A stretch of DNA of 64,000 nucleotides from Rhynchopus sp. YZ270_cl-10 (taxonomy: Eukaryota; Euglenozoa; Diplonemea; Diplonemida; Diplonemidae): positions 1,200,001-1,264,000 of the forward strand of contig OZ037847.1 in NCBI GenBank assembly GCA_964035575.1. The letters run 5' to 3'. The notes beneath the pieces were generated by a model. It was not told the origin of the DNA, made no database searches, and worked only from the letters and a program-made list of their open reading frames with translations. This document shows, one piece after another, positions 29,887-41,367 of this stretch. The first letter of the stretch is position 1. Each line of letters opens with the position of its first letter. Both the position numbers and the translations under genes were made by a program.

Positions 29887-32800
29887 ATGTCTACTCAGTA
29901 TAAAAATGCGTTTGCAAAGGGTGTGAGTGCGCTTGTTGAGTCTGCGAAGGATGGGAATGAGGGTGTGCGGGAGCAGATTATCACGTCGTTGGTGATGTTG
30001 AGTCAGAAAGACTTTGGGACGGTGCTGGATACGTTGTGCAAATTTATGAAGGAGCACCCGGGACGGTCAACGCCGACGAACCAACGGATTTCTTTGTTGA
30101 TTGCGATTAAGAAGGTCGTGAGCAAGCATGACAACGAGGTGTCTGACGAGCTCATGAAGAGCCTTGTCGAGGCATGCCACGTTGACATGATCCACGGTGT
30201 CGATGTCACCAATGCCTGGCAGCTTCAGGCCTGCGACACTGTCTCCGAAATGATGGCCGTCTCCCCAGCCGTCTGCATCCCTTTCGTTGCAGGGCACATC
30301 CCCGGCACCTCCCTCCCAAACTACTTCGTTATGTCCGCCCTCTCGAAGTCTGCCCTGCACGCACCACACCGCTTCCTCCCATACCTCAAAGATGTCATGG
30401 CGAAGATGCTCCCCATCCTTGGTATGGCCAAGCAAGAGAACGCTCGCTACATCATGGCAGAAACGCTTGCGTCCATGGGAGAAGTCATCCTCACAGTCTT
30501 CAACGCAAAGGCAAACCTGACCAACACCGATGAAGACGACCTGCTGGATGGGCGCAAGACCGTAGGGATGGAGACACCCCGCTCGGCGCCGTCGAAGAAG
30601 TTCACCCTCGACGAATTCAACGAGACGATGAACACCGCGCTGTCGATCTTAGTGAACGACTGGTCGTCGTCAAAGGAGCTGAAGGTGCGCACAACAGTCT
30701 TCGCTGCGATTGGACGTCTTGCAGGTGTCATCAGCAAGGAGCGTCTCGAAGAGAAGCTGATCCCTGTGTGCAAGATTCTGCCTGCCGCTGTGAAGAAGGA
30801 GAAGGTGAAGGACTCGCTGCTGCCGCTGAAGGGGATGACCGCGTTCATCAAGGCGTGCATGGAGAAGATGCCGGCACTGCTTCTGCCGCAGCTTGAGAAT
30901 GTGTGGCAGTCAGTGTTTACCCAGATCATTGCGTACACAGCACTGCCGCCACAGGAGCAGACCGACCTGATCAAGATCTACCAGGAGGCGATGCGCTGCG
31001 TCGAGGCGATGTGCATTGGCTGCACACAGACCGTTCTTAACTTTGTTCAGAACGTTTTGGATGTGAAGTTCGGCTCGAAGGACCCCATCACTAGATGCGC
31101 TGCGCTGGGAGTGATCCGCCACTTGATCCTGACACCGCACTGCGAATCGCTTCTTGCACCTCTCAAGAACAACGTTGTCGCTGTTGTGAAGACCTGCGTG
31201 GAGGACACTGACTACAGGATGAAGAAGGTCATTGTGCGCACCATCGAGACCATGGGCGGATGCACGAGGAACAACTACCTTGCCTGCGAGGGCGCAGACG
31301 AGCTTCTCCTCTACGTCGTGCTGTGCTCCTCCATCTCCCCCGACGTCTGCCGCGACTGGGTTCTCAAGAACAAAAAGCTTGCCGAGTCCGGCTCCTACCC
31401 TACGCCCATGGAGCTTAAGGAGGTCTCCACCAACGTTCTCGAACTCTTCCACTCCGAGTACACCCACCTCGACACCGTGCAGTGGCCATACCTCCTTGAG
31501 ATCCTTGGCATGACGTACAAGAAGCAGCAGATCTTCTACGCATTCCCGCTTGTCTGCAAGGCGATCATCTCCATTTCGCAGCGTCTCGGGAACACACACG
31601 AGTTTTACTTTGACTTTGATAGCAATGTGAACGTGCCGAAGCCGGAGGCTCTGATTCCTTTGTTCTGTGTGATGATGAGCCAGCCTGTCTATGCGGGCGT
31701 GGAGGAGACGGAGATGATCATCAGGAGCATGGAGTGCATCTGCCCGCTTCTTGACGAGCCCATGAAGAAGGGGCACACTGGTGAGACCCCTGTGGGCTCG
31801 CTGTGGCTTGCGCTCCTCCCCGAGATGCGCGACTACCTTAAGTCCGAGGAGTTCAAGCAGGACGACTACGAAGAGGCCTGCCAGAACCTCATCAAGAAGA
31901 CGTGCCAAGCAAAGAAGGAGGAGGCCTGGGTGCAGTCCCTTGCCCAGCAGCTCGGCGACCAGCTCCCTATGTACGCCCCCGCCGAAGTCCCCGGGGAGTT
32001 CCTCAGCGAACGCCAAGACTACAAGCGCGTGGCTCTCAGCATGTACGGTATCATTCTCAGCAAGGCTGCCCTCAAAACCTTTGTAGGTGACTCACTCAAG
32101 CTCCTTGCCGACGTGACCGACCACACCAACGAAGTGCAGAGGCAAGGTATCGCCAGAGGGTTCGGATCGGCATCGTCTGCGCACTGCGATCTTGTGTTGG
32201 AGAAGATTAACAGAATGGCGAAGAAGGCGCAAGGTGGTGGTGGGTTCTTTGGAAAGAAGGCGCCCACCGATGGCGAAAAGGACTACGGTGAACTGTCGCG
32301 TGCGTCGTGTTTGCTTGCCTTTGGGCAGATCTCGAAGAAGGCGAACCACTCTCTGTTTACATCGCGTCTTGAGACGCACGTTATTCCCACTATGCTTGAG
32401 ATTCTGCAGACGCCTGCGGGGAAGAACCCTGTGAACAGGATTGCGGCGTTGGCTGGGTTTGCTATGATCAGTGCGTCGCTGCGTAAGAACAATACTGCGT
32501 ACTCCTTTGCCTCGAAGCAGCCGGTTATCATGCAGATCGTGTCCCTCATGAACGTCGACCCTAACCAGTACGGCGCCACCAACGATGTGCTCAACTGCAA
32601 CCTCCTCTACCATGGGCTCACAGCGCTGGTCCCTGTCCTGTACCTGAACCCGCCGCTGGAGAAGGAGACCTTTGATCTGATTGCCTGCTGCATTGCGGCA
32701 GGGCTCTGCAAGGAGTGGAAGTCGTCCGACGAGAAGGAGCTGAAGAAGGGGGAGATGCCGTCGCAGTTCCCGCTGATCTCCGAGAAGGAGGTGCAGAAGC

Positions 32801-35723
32801 AGGTGGGGCTGCTGTGCAACGCGGTGCTCGAGAACTCGGGGGATGTGGTGAAGTCGTTTGTGTCGCAGGGCAAGATGCTCTCCGAGTACATGCATGACCC
32901 CATCGCCATCCGCCGTGAGCGTGCAACCAAGGTGTACGTCGTGCTCCTGAAGCACTTCGGCAAGACCTGCGACGCAAAAGGCATCACCATCCCGCTCTGC
33001 AAGGTCACCCCCGCCTCACCCGAAGCAAAGTCGCCCGACACACCGCACACACCATTCTACCTCAACATCGCACCGCTCGACCCCAAGGCAAAGCTGCCCG
33101 AGAAGAGCACCGAGGTTCACCGTGCCCTCGCCGCCACCTTCACTGCCGCCTACGCCGTGCAGAAGAAGGAGAAGAAGAAGGAGATCGAGATCGTCAAGCC
33201 CGAGGAGGCGCCTGTGGACCTCTCCCTCGGTGTGGTCATCGCACGCCTGCTGCCACGTCTCTGCGACGTCTCTCCGAAGACGAAGACAGACGCGCTTGAT
33301 GGTGTTGCCTTCTGTGTGAAGCTGAGTCTGCTTGTGGCGGACCAGCACGGCCAGCCCAGCGGTGTCGGCCTGGACCAGTACGAGCGTGCGTTGGAGATGA
33401 TCAAGGAGGTGTCGAAGAAGGGCCTCGAGTTCAAGGACGAGGCAATGGTGTACGCCGCTATGAAGGAGGTCACCGCAGCGCTCTGCCTGGTCATGCGCAA
33501 CACCAAGGAGCTGCCGAACTTGCTTGAGAACCTTCTCCTCTTCGGGCTGCTCGACCCTGTCGACGACTCTGCGGTGGGTGTGTGCTGCATCCTGTCGGGC
33601 TTCCTCAAGTCGCTCTCGGGTGTGGCAGACAACCTGAACGATGCAGATATCAAGCTGATCCTGAAGCGCACCATCCAGGTCCTCAGCATGCTGAACCGCA
33701 TCCCCGAGGACGGCCGTGCCGACACCAAGCGTGGCACCCTCCTCGCCATCAAGGCCATGGCAAAGAACCGCCCTGCCCTCATCTTCAACGAGCTCAACAC
33801 TCACACCGTCCCCCACAACGAGGTGCTTGTCACTGTCATCCAGACGATTGCAAACGACACCGGGCTTGCGAAGCTCATCCTGAACCACTCGCTTGACGTG
33901 ATGCTCAACTCGCAGCTGTACAACGAGAGCTACGCCTCGGGTTGTGTGGCCAAGGGAGACAAGCTGTCCCTCACACCCGCCATCCTCGCGTCGTGTGTGA
34001 CCGTGGGGGAGGTGTGCCAGACCGAGAAGGGTGCTGCCGTCGCAGGGTCGTCTGCCTTCAAGGCTCCGCTCCTCTGCTCGCTCTTCCTCGAGCTTGCCGC
34101 AGCACACGAGGCGCCCTTCCACCCGAAGGACACTGACAAGAAGAAGAAGAGCACCGAGCCTGGCCACATCCCCCCTGCACAGCTCATCACCACCGCACTC
34201 ACGGAGTACGTACGCGTCGTCTTCCCCGGCGCCTTCTCTCGCTTTGATGACGATGTGTGGCCACTATTCACGATGGACTTCAGCTACCCCGACGCCGTGG
34301 CGAACCTGCTGCTTGTGATCGTGCACGACGCGCATGAGGACGGCAACAAGGATCTCGCCTCGCAGAAGAGGCGCATCAAGCTGAAGAACATTGAGGAGGG
34401 CAAGGAGAAGCTGGTGCTCCCCCCTACTACGTCGTGCACCCTTGTCAGCGACGTCTTCGCGTTCATCAACGAATACGTGAGCAAGACATACGACTCGCAG
34501 CGGCGCTGTGCCCTTGTGATGATGTGCCACCTGCTGTACCACTGCCTTGAGGACTCGAAGCTCTTCCAGGGCATCATCAACAACCTGCTGTCGCGTTCGG
34601 GGCAGGACGAGCAGTACATTATCAAGCTGCAGGCGACGAAGGGCTTCAAGCACCTCCCTGTGCATGAGTACGAGAACATCAGGCTCTACGTCGCGCCTGT
34701 CATCTCTTCTTTGGTAGGATGCTGTGGCGACCCGTCACCGGAGGTCATCCTCTCGGCCATGCGCACGCTCGAGGGCCTCATCCACAGGATGAACTGCAAG
34801 AGCGAGATCTCCGCAGTGACCGTGAACATCTGCCTGAAGACCAAGGCCGCCATCGACTCGACGGACCCTCTCATCCGCGCAGCCTCCGCCTCTCTCTTCA
34901 GGATCCTCTGCGACCTTACCGTCGACGGCGGAATCGACTCCAGCACAATGGAGCCCAACATCTACACACACCTCCCCTCGGTGTTGACCCACATGAACGA
35001 CGGCGAGCCCGCTGTGGCAAAGTCCTGCAAGGGCACCATGCACGCCATGGTGAAGTACTTCCAGATGCTCCCCCCTTCCAAGAAGGCATCCGACCAGCTG
35101 AAAAAGCTCTTCGCGCAGGAGCATATGCAGATGGACTTCGACGTAAACTTCGACGACTTTGCGCACGACTTCTCGAAGATCTTCATGAAGCACTTTGCGG
35201 CAAAGAGCAACGACCTGCTTGTGGCGTTGGTGGCGTACTTCCAAAGCCACTTCAACGAGGTGCGTAAGGCAAGCGCTATTTTCAGTGGTTTCCTGTTGAA
35301 ATACCTTTCCGACATCGACCAGGTATGCCTTTTTTTTTACAACACCATACACCACTCAATTCAAACACAGGCACGTTCGAGCTTGGAGTCTGCGACTGCG
35401 GGTCTTATTGTGTTGGTGAAGAAGGACGCTGCTCCGGACGTTCGATTGAAGGTATGGATATTCTGTTCGGCCGTTAAATTTTTCATATTTTTTTCACGGC
35501 CATGACCTCATCAAGAAAAGGAAAAAGGGATGATCTGCATCTATACCTTTGAAATTCATTAGCCTTCGGGCGACTTTGTGTACAGAACCCGTCCTCGGCC
35601 AGGTGATGGTCGAAACTACAAAAATTTCCCGTCATGATGACGGTTCTACTTATATGCCTTCAAAACACTCCCTTTTTTTCTCAGGCAACGAAAGCAATTG
35701 GACATCTGGGAGATATGGCGTGA
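29887..35723 (+). CDS. MROH1-like giant HEAT-repeat protein, three exons
   Basis: Exons 29887-35322, 35371-35451 and 35685-35723 (1851 aa). Introns are 48 nt (gtatgc...cacag) and 233 nt (gtatgg...ctcag), both phase 0. The protein is built almost wholly of alpha-helical HEAT-like repeats. The start (DGNEGVREQIITSLVMLSQKD) and the end (ARSSLESATAGLIVLVKKDAAPDVRLK, ATKAIGHLGDM) resemble maestro heat-like repeat family member 1. In Dictyostelium, Mroh1 is reported as a lysosomal regulator whose placement depends on WASH-generated actin. No catalytic motif, signal peptide or membrane segment is visible. A charged low-complexity patch (KKEKKKEIEIVKPEE) lies near residue 1097. The first intron has a length divisible by three and no stop, so retention would insert 16 residues. 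The second intron contains a family C repeat. Confidence 0.85.
35527..35618 (+). repeat. dispersed repeat family C in an MROH1-like intron
   Basis: Near-identical to 3001-3105 through gaaattcattagccttcggg, gactttgtgtacagaaccc and gtcctcgg. It sits wholly within the intron 35452-35684. Confidence 0.7.
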
Positions 35724-36504
35724 TATTCTTTGTTGTTTCTTTGTTAGATGCATGCAGGAGAACAACAGCTCTGTCTCTACTTTCACTTCCTCCCCCTCTC
35801 CCCCTTCGTTCCTTCTTTCTTGATGTGCCTGTTTCCCTTTTGATCGTACCATATTCTAGACGGTTGTCCAACCAGAAGATATTTGGGTTATTGTGTCCTT
35901 CCACGTACTGTACCGACATCGTGTATTGTCATTTTCAAAAGCAATGTGTTTCCGACCATAAAACGAATTTTTAAAAAGGGTGGGAGCAGTCTGCAGACTA
36001 AGGATTGGGGGGTCTGGTAATTAATTAAATGACTAGTCTGCACGGGGTTTCGTGAAAACAATATCTTAGTCTGCAGCCTGTGGGGGCAAAAAGTTCCACC
36101 TTATCAAATATTCTGACCGTGTGTCCTTACAAAAAAAAAGTGTGCTAATATGTTCAAAACAGGAAAAAGGGTATATTCTGGGTTCTCTTTTACCGTGTAT
36201 GTGGTGTGTGGGTGTAAGGCATGTTTATTGTCCTTTACGTGAAGTGCAGTACAGGGTGGTGTTTCACGCTGTTGCAGCCTTTTCTATTGTGTTCAATAGA
36301 GAAAAAAAGTGAAAAAAATATTTGTAAGTATCCGCAACCCCTTTGGTGTCATTTTTGATGACATAACCTACCTCATTGGGTGGGGGTAATTGTCCAGAAA
36401 GGTGGTTAACTTCAAATACAAAACAAAACAAAAAAGCAACTGGAAAACTATCCAGGTCATATTGCGGGTTCTTTCAACGCCTTTTTTTTTAAATTCCTTT
36501 TTTT

Positions 36505-36545
36505 AAGGTGACTAAGCACGAGAGGCTTAGGGTCATCTTATAAAC
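36505..36545 (+). repeat. hairpin repeat family B, best copy
   Basis: Reads aaggtgactaagcacgagag, then gcttagggtcatcttataaa. The arms CTAAGC and GCTTAG pair around ACGAGAG, and AAGGTGA pairs with TCATCTT after a 2-nt bulge. T runs lie on both sides. Confidence 0.7.
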
Positions 36546-36983
36546 TTTTCTTTTTTTTTTTTCCGTCCCACATTTCGAGTGTACTACTTCGTTGTTGTTT
36601 TTATATTCGTGAAGCAAAGTTCAAAAAAAATTCTGCAAAAAGACGGGGTACAAAAAAAAATCCTTCTTTATCGATTACAAATACTCATCTCTTGAGTCGA
36701 TGAAATGAACACAAAATACCAAATATGAACCTCCTGTTGTTGTTACAATATGCAAATACTGCGCCCTTCCACTCAAAAAAAGTGCAAAAGTGTTTAGTAT
36801 AGTGGAGCACACTCTAGGGGTGGCTACACTAATACAAACCAAGTTTTCAAAAAAAAAAAAAAAACTTCTAACTGCGATATGCAGCGAGGCGTTGTTCACC
36901 TCTCTTTTTTACCTCCAACGTCGGTATGCACCCTCGTGTTTTTTTTGTACGTGTACTATAATATCGTTTTTCATCTTTTTTTC

Positions 36984-37024
36984 AAGGTGACTACGCACGA
37001 GAGGCTTAGGATCATCTTATAAAC
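36984..37024 (+). repeat. hairpin repeat family B copy
   Basis: Reads aaggtgactacgcacgagag followed by gcttaggatcatcttataaa. About 95 percent like the copy at 36505, with T runs on both sides. Confidence 0.7.
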
Positions 37025-37119
37025 TTTTTTTTTTTCACCATGCATGAGATCGACTGAGATGCGTTTTAGCACGTTTCAAACTATTTTTTTTTTGGGTCGA
37101 CTTCACCTTACCAGTTTTC

Positions 37120-37156
37120 AAGGTGACAAAGCATGTCTTAAGTTCATCAGACAAAC
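37120..37156 (+). repeat. hairpin repeat family B copy
   Basis: Reads aaggtgacaaagcatgtctt followed by aagttcatcagacaaac. A more diverged member of the same family. Confidence 0.55.
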
Positions 37157-37908
37157 TTTTCCCCTATTTTTTTTGCATCGCCTGTATCGGAGGGTAGAAG
37201 GTGGCGTGTGTCTTCTGTGTTTTTGAGTTCCTGAAGTGTCATGCACATATCAAAAGCTTCTTCTCCCCTCCCCTTTTTTGGGAGATTCAATTGAAACGAC
37301 CAAAATAAAAATGAACAATAAACAATAAACCGAACACCGAAGAACCCGAGAAAAAAGGTAGGATTAAAGGGAATTGTCTGATTGATTTGCTTTCTGTTGT
37401 GACCCTATCGTGTCGTGTAGCGAAACAAGCAACAAAAAAAGAGAGAGAAAAAAAAACAAAAAAAAGAAGGAACAGCAAAAAATCTCGAATGTTAAAAAGT
37501 CCGCGTGTGTGTGCTATGCTTTGTCTGTCCAATTTTTTTTATGTCGCCTTCTCCAAAAAAAAATTGTTTTTTTTTTGGGGGGCTATTATTTGTGCTGCTG
37601 TACGTGGGGGTGGGTTGAGGGTTTTTTTTTGTCAAAACAAAAAAAAAGCAAAGCAAAACAACAAACAAACAAACAAAACAAACAAAAACCAACAAAGTGT
37701 GTGATACAGCGAGCCCTGTCTCTCCTCTTCCCTCTTCCCTCCCCCATTTTTTTCCTCAGGGACTTTCCTCGCTTCTTAGTGCTGTGGTATCTCCACGAGG
37801 AAAGCCAGATATCCGCGATAGCTGTGGTGCCATGCCCCTCCTTTTGGGAGTGGCTTGCCATTGCGAGACACCGAACCATTTCACCTCACAGATAAAACAC
37901 ACACAATA

Positions 37909-39156
37909 ATGTTGACCTCCATTGTCCTGCTTGCGCTTGCTGCGCCATGCACAGACCTGCGTCAGGAGTCGGGCAAGCGCTGGCATGATATTGACGGCAG
38001 CCGCTACAACTGCAAGTGGTACGCACGTGACAACAACTGCATGCGCTACGGCAGTGACTACAGGAACGAGCACGTCGCGCTTGAGGCCTGCTGTGCCTGT
38101 GGTGGTGGCTCTGGTTCCGACACACTTCCGATCATGGCGAACACAACGAACACCACTGTGCCGTTGCCTCCGTTGCCGCCCACTCCGACAAACAGCACCG
38201 ATGGCAACTGGACTGAGAACAACTCTACCGGTAACTGGACTGGAGACTACTGGACTGGCGACATCTGGACTGACAGCAACTCTACCGGAAACTTGACTGG
38301 TAACAACTCCACCGGAACGGGAAACTGGACCGGCGACAACTGGACTGAGAACAACTCCACAGGAAACTGGACTGACAACAACTCTACCGGTAACTGGACT
38401 GGAGACAACTGGACTGGAAACTGGACTGACAACAACTCCACTGGAGCTGGCAACTGGACTGGCGACAACTGGACAGGAAACTGGACTGGTGGTAACTCCA
38501 CCGGAGCTGGCAACTGGACTGGAGACAACTGGACAGGAAACTGGACGGACAACAACTCCACCGGTAACTGGACTGGCGACAACTGGACTGGAAACTGGAC
38601 TGACAACAACTCCACCGGAGCGGGCAACTGGACTGGAGACAACTGGACAGGAAACTGGACTGGTGGTAACTCCACCGGAGCTGGCAACTGGACTGGAGAC
38701 AACTGGACAGGAAACTGGACGGACAACAACTCCACCGGTAACTGGACTGGCGACAACTGGACTGGAAACTGGACTGACAACAACTCCACCGGAGCGGGCA
38801 ACTGGACTGGAGACAACTGGACCGGCAACTGGACTGGTGGTAACTCCACCGGAGCTGGCAACTGGACTGGAGACAACTGGACAGGAAACTGGACGGACAA
38901 CAACTCCACCGGTAACTGGACTGGCGACAACTGGACTGGAAACTGGACTGACAACAACTCCACCGGAGCGGGCAACTGGACTGGAGACAACTGGACCGGC
39001 AACTGGACTGGTGGTAACTCCACCGGAGCTGGAAACTGGACCGGCAACAACTCTAGCGGAAACTGGACTGGAGACAACTCTACTGGAACCGGCAACTGGA
39101 CTGGCGACAACTCCACCGCAGCTGGAAACTGGACCGGCGACAACTGGACCGTCTAG
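37909..39156 (+). CDS. sequon-repeat secreted glycoprotein, array copy 1
   Basis: 415 aa. Residues 1-13 or so are a signal peptide (MLTSIVLLALAAP). Residues 14-67 form a six-cysteine module (Cys14, 35, 44, 61, 62, 64) with the pattern W..DG..Y.CKWYA...C..YG, ending CCACGGG, a layout I associate with secreted proteins of diverse protists. A short Pro/Thr linker follows. The rest is NWTG, DNWTG and NNSTG units, so an N-X-S/T sequon occurs about every five to six residues. There is no membrane segment or GPI-type tail. It is likely a heavily N-glycosylated secreted or coat protein; function unknown. The ATG at 37909 is preferred over the in-frame ATG at 37855, since 37909 is conserved in every unit. 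It is one 18-residue module longer than the 397-residue form. Confidence 0.88.
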   Translation: MLTSIVLLALAAPCTDLRQESGKRWHDIDGSRYNCKWYARDNNCMRYGSDYRNEHVALEACCACGGGSGSDTLPIMANTTNTTVPLPPLPPTPTNSTDGNWTENNSTGNWTGDYWTGDIWTDSNSTGNLTGNNSTGTGNWTGDNWTENNSTGNWTDNNSTGNWTGDNWTGNWTDNNSTGAGNWTGDNWTGNWTGGNSTGAGNWTGDNWTGNWTDNNSTGNWTGDNWTGNWTDNNSTGAGNWTGDNWTGNWTGGNSTGAGNWTGDNWTGNWTDNNSTGNWTGDNWTGNWTDNNSTGAGNWTGDNWTGNWTGGNSTGAGNWTGDNWTGNWTDNNSTGNWTGDNWTGNWTDNNSTGAGNWTGDNWTGNWTGGNSTGAGNWTGNNSSGNWTGDNSTGTGNWTGDNSTAAGNWTGDNWTV

Positions 39157-40238
39157 AAGATATGAGTATAGAACCCTGGCTCTTCGACACCACAGGAATG
39201 CCGAATATTTCTGGTGTTGGTCATTTTCTTTCCCCCCCCCTTTTTTTTTGACTTCAACATTCCATTCGCATATGTTCTCTTGCAGATGAAACTGTTCATC
39301 AGTGCTCGCGAAGTATCGCAGATGGATGCGTTTTGGGAAGAAGGAATACAAGCAGACATAGTGCAACGTTCCCTGTGCATTATTCTGTTTCGTTATTCAC
39401 GATCTTCGAAAGCGTTTCATATTTTGTTCTCCCTCTCAAAGACTTTTTATTAGAACCAAGGTCGGATCCCTTGTGTTCACCCGTCTCCCTCCCCTGCCTT
39501 TTGTGTTTTATTTTGATGGCATCTTTCATTGTTGGACGTTCTGTCTCATCGCACTTCTGACTGCCTCTGTGCGGAGATGACGTTCACGATGCCTTTTTCT
39601 ATTAGAATCGACATTGATCCCACTTTCTTATGTGAGGTGACTAAGCACACAGAGCGGCTTAGATACATCTTACGAACTCATCTTTTGATGTTTCCTTTCG
39701 CTTTTATTCATGATCCTTGACTTGTTTTTCTTTCTTTACATCAAGACCCCTTTGTGCTCTTCACGACCCTTGAGGGATGTGTGACCAGCTCCACTCATCT
39801 CTCGAGGATCTCAGGGATTCTGTTTTGACAATGTGGATACAGTATGAGAGAAAGACCCGTGCCTCTGCAGCAGGCCTTCTTCTTTGGAGAAGTTTCCTTT
39901 ATACTGTGTCTGGCATTGTGCAAGAAGGAACCAAGCAAGCACAATAGGTCGTCGACTACCTTTTAACCAACCACTCACCCAATTGAATTGGTGGCATCGT
40001 TTCATCGTTTTCAACAATAAATGCCAATCTTCTCCCCAGCCCCTTCATTTTGGAGATAATGCATTATTACCCAATATCATCCAATACGCTCACAACCGCT
40101 TTTTCGTACGAGCAAGTCCTTAAGGTTCGCTGCTTTGTCCTGTTGAGGATTCAAGACTCCTGAAGAGGTAGATGTGGAGGTACACAACTGCACGTAACGT
40201 TCGTACTTCTTCACCTCACAGATAAAACACACACAATA
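39157..40238 (+). other. 1082-nt spacer between array genes, repeated after each copy
   Basis: Exactly 1082 nt separates each stop from the next start in all ten gaps. It includes a pyrimidine tract followed by an acceptor-like ttctcttgcag (to 39285) and a 55-codon frame from ATG 39286 to TAG 39453. That frame starts MKLFISAREVSQMDAFWEEG and has weak coding character. A family B hairpin repeat lies at 39635-39678. Just upstream of each start is cttcttcacctcacag, acceptor-like, which may mark a 5'UTR splice or trans-splice site. No other gene seen. Confidence 0.6.
39635..39678 (+). repeat. hairpin repeat family B copy amplified with the array
   Basis: Reads aggtgactaagcacacagag, then cggcttagatacatcttacg. 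It is present once in every spacer, so the element predates the amplification. Confidence 0.6.
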
Positions 40239-41367
40239 ATGTTGACCTCCATTGCTTGCGCTTGCTGCGCCATGCACAGACCTGCGTCAGGAGTCGGGCA
40301 AGCGCTGGCATGATATTGACGGCAGCCGCTACAACTGCAAGTGGTACGCACGTGACAACAACTGCATGCGCTACGGCAGTGACTACAGGAACGAGCACGT
40401 CGCGCTTGAGGCCTGCTGTGCCTGTGGTGGTGGCTCTGGTTCCGACACACTTCCGATCATGGCGAACACAACGAACACCACTGTGCCGTTGCCTCCGTTG
40501 CCGCCCACTCCGACAAACAGCACCGATGGCAACTGGACTGAGAACAACTCTACCGGTAACTGGACTGGAGACTACTGGACTGGCGACATCTGGACTGACA
40601 GCAACTCTACCGGAAACTTGACTGGTAACAACTCCACCGGAACGGGAAACTGGACCGGCGACAACTGGACTGAGAACAACTCCACAGGAAACTGGACTGA
40701 CAACAACTCTACCGGTAACTGGACTGGAGACAACTGGACTGGAAACTGGACTGACAACAACTCCACTGGAGCTGGCAACTGGACTGGCGACAACTGGACA
40801 GGAAACTGGACTGGTGGTAACTCCACCGGAGCTGGCAACTGGACTGGAGACAACTGGACAGGAAACTGGACGGACAACAACTCCACCGGTAACTGGACTG
40901 GCGACAACTGGACTGGAAACTGGACTGACAACAACTCCACCGGAGCGGGCAACTGGACTGGAGACAACTGGACAGGAAACTGGACTGGTGGTAACTCCAC
41001 CGGAGCTGGCAACTGGACTGGAGACAACTGGACAGGAAACTGGACGGACAACAACTCCACCGGTAACTGGACTGGCGACAACTGGACTGGAAACTGGACT
41101 GACAACAACTCCACCGGAGCGGGCAACTGGACTGGAGACAACTGGACCGGCAACTGGACTGGTGGTAACTCCACCGGAGCGGGCAACTGGACTGGAGACA
41201 ACTGGACCGGCAACTGGACTGGTGGTAACTCCACCGGAGCTGGAAACTGGACCGGCAACAACTCTAGCGGAAACTGGACTGGAGACAACTCTACTGGAAC
41301 CGGCAACTGGACTGGCGACAACTCCACCGCAGCTGGAAACTGGACCGGCGACAACTGGACCGTCTAG
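40239..41367 (+). pseudogene. array copy 2, signal peptide frame broken by a 5-nt deletion
   Basis: Relative to copy 1, tcctg is missing after position 40254, inside the signal-peptide codons. From the shared ATG the frame ends after 24 codons. The remaining frame (Cys module plus sequon tail) is otherwise intact to the TAG at 41365. The next in-frame ATG would begin at Met45 of the module, without a signal. Full-scale length would be 1134 nt, one 20-residue module shorter than the 397-residue form. The same deletion occurs in copy 7. It could be a silenced copy, or a sequencing or assembly error. Confidence 0.65.

Larger units (their letters stand above)
35724..37878. other. gene-free stretch before the tandem array
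   Basis: No supported gene. It holds three clear family B hairpin repeats (36505, 36984, 37120), a family E repeat (36798-36853), a small inverted-repeat patch (35985-36085, ctgcagactaag and its inverse) and a T/A-rich zone with AAAC repeats near 37660. Confidence 0.5.

Noticed and set aside
30910-34167. Long minus-strand frames within the MROH1-like gene (up to 383 codons)
   Set aside because: Shadows of GC-biased third positions in a long conserved coding exon on the + strand.
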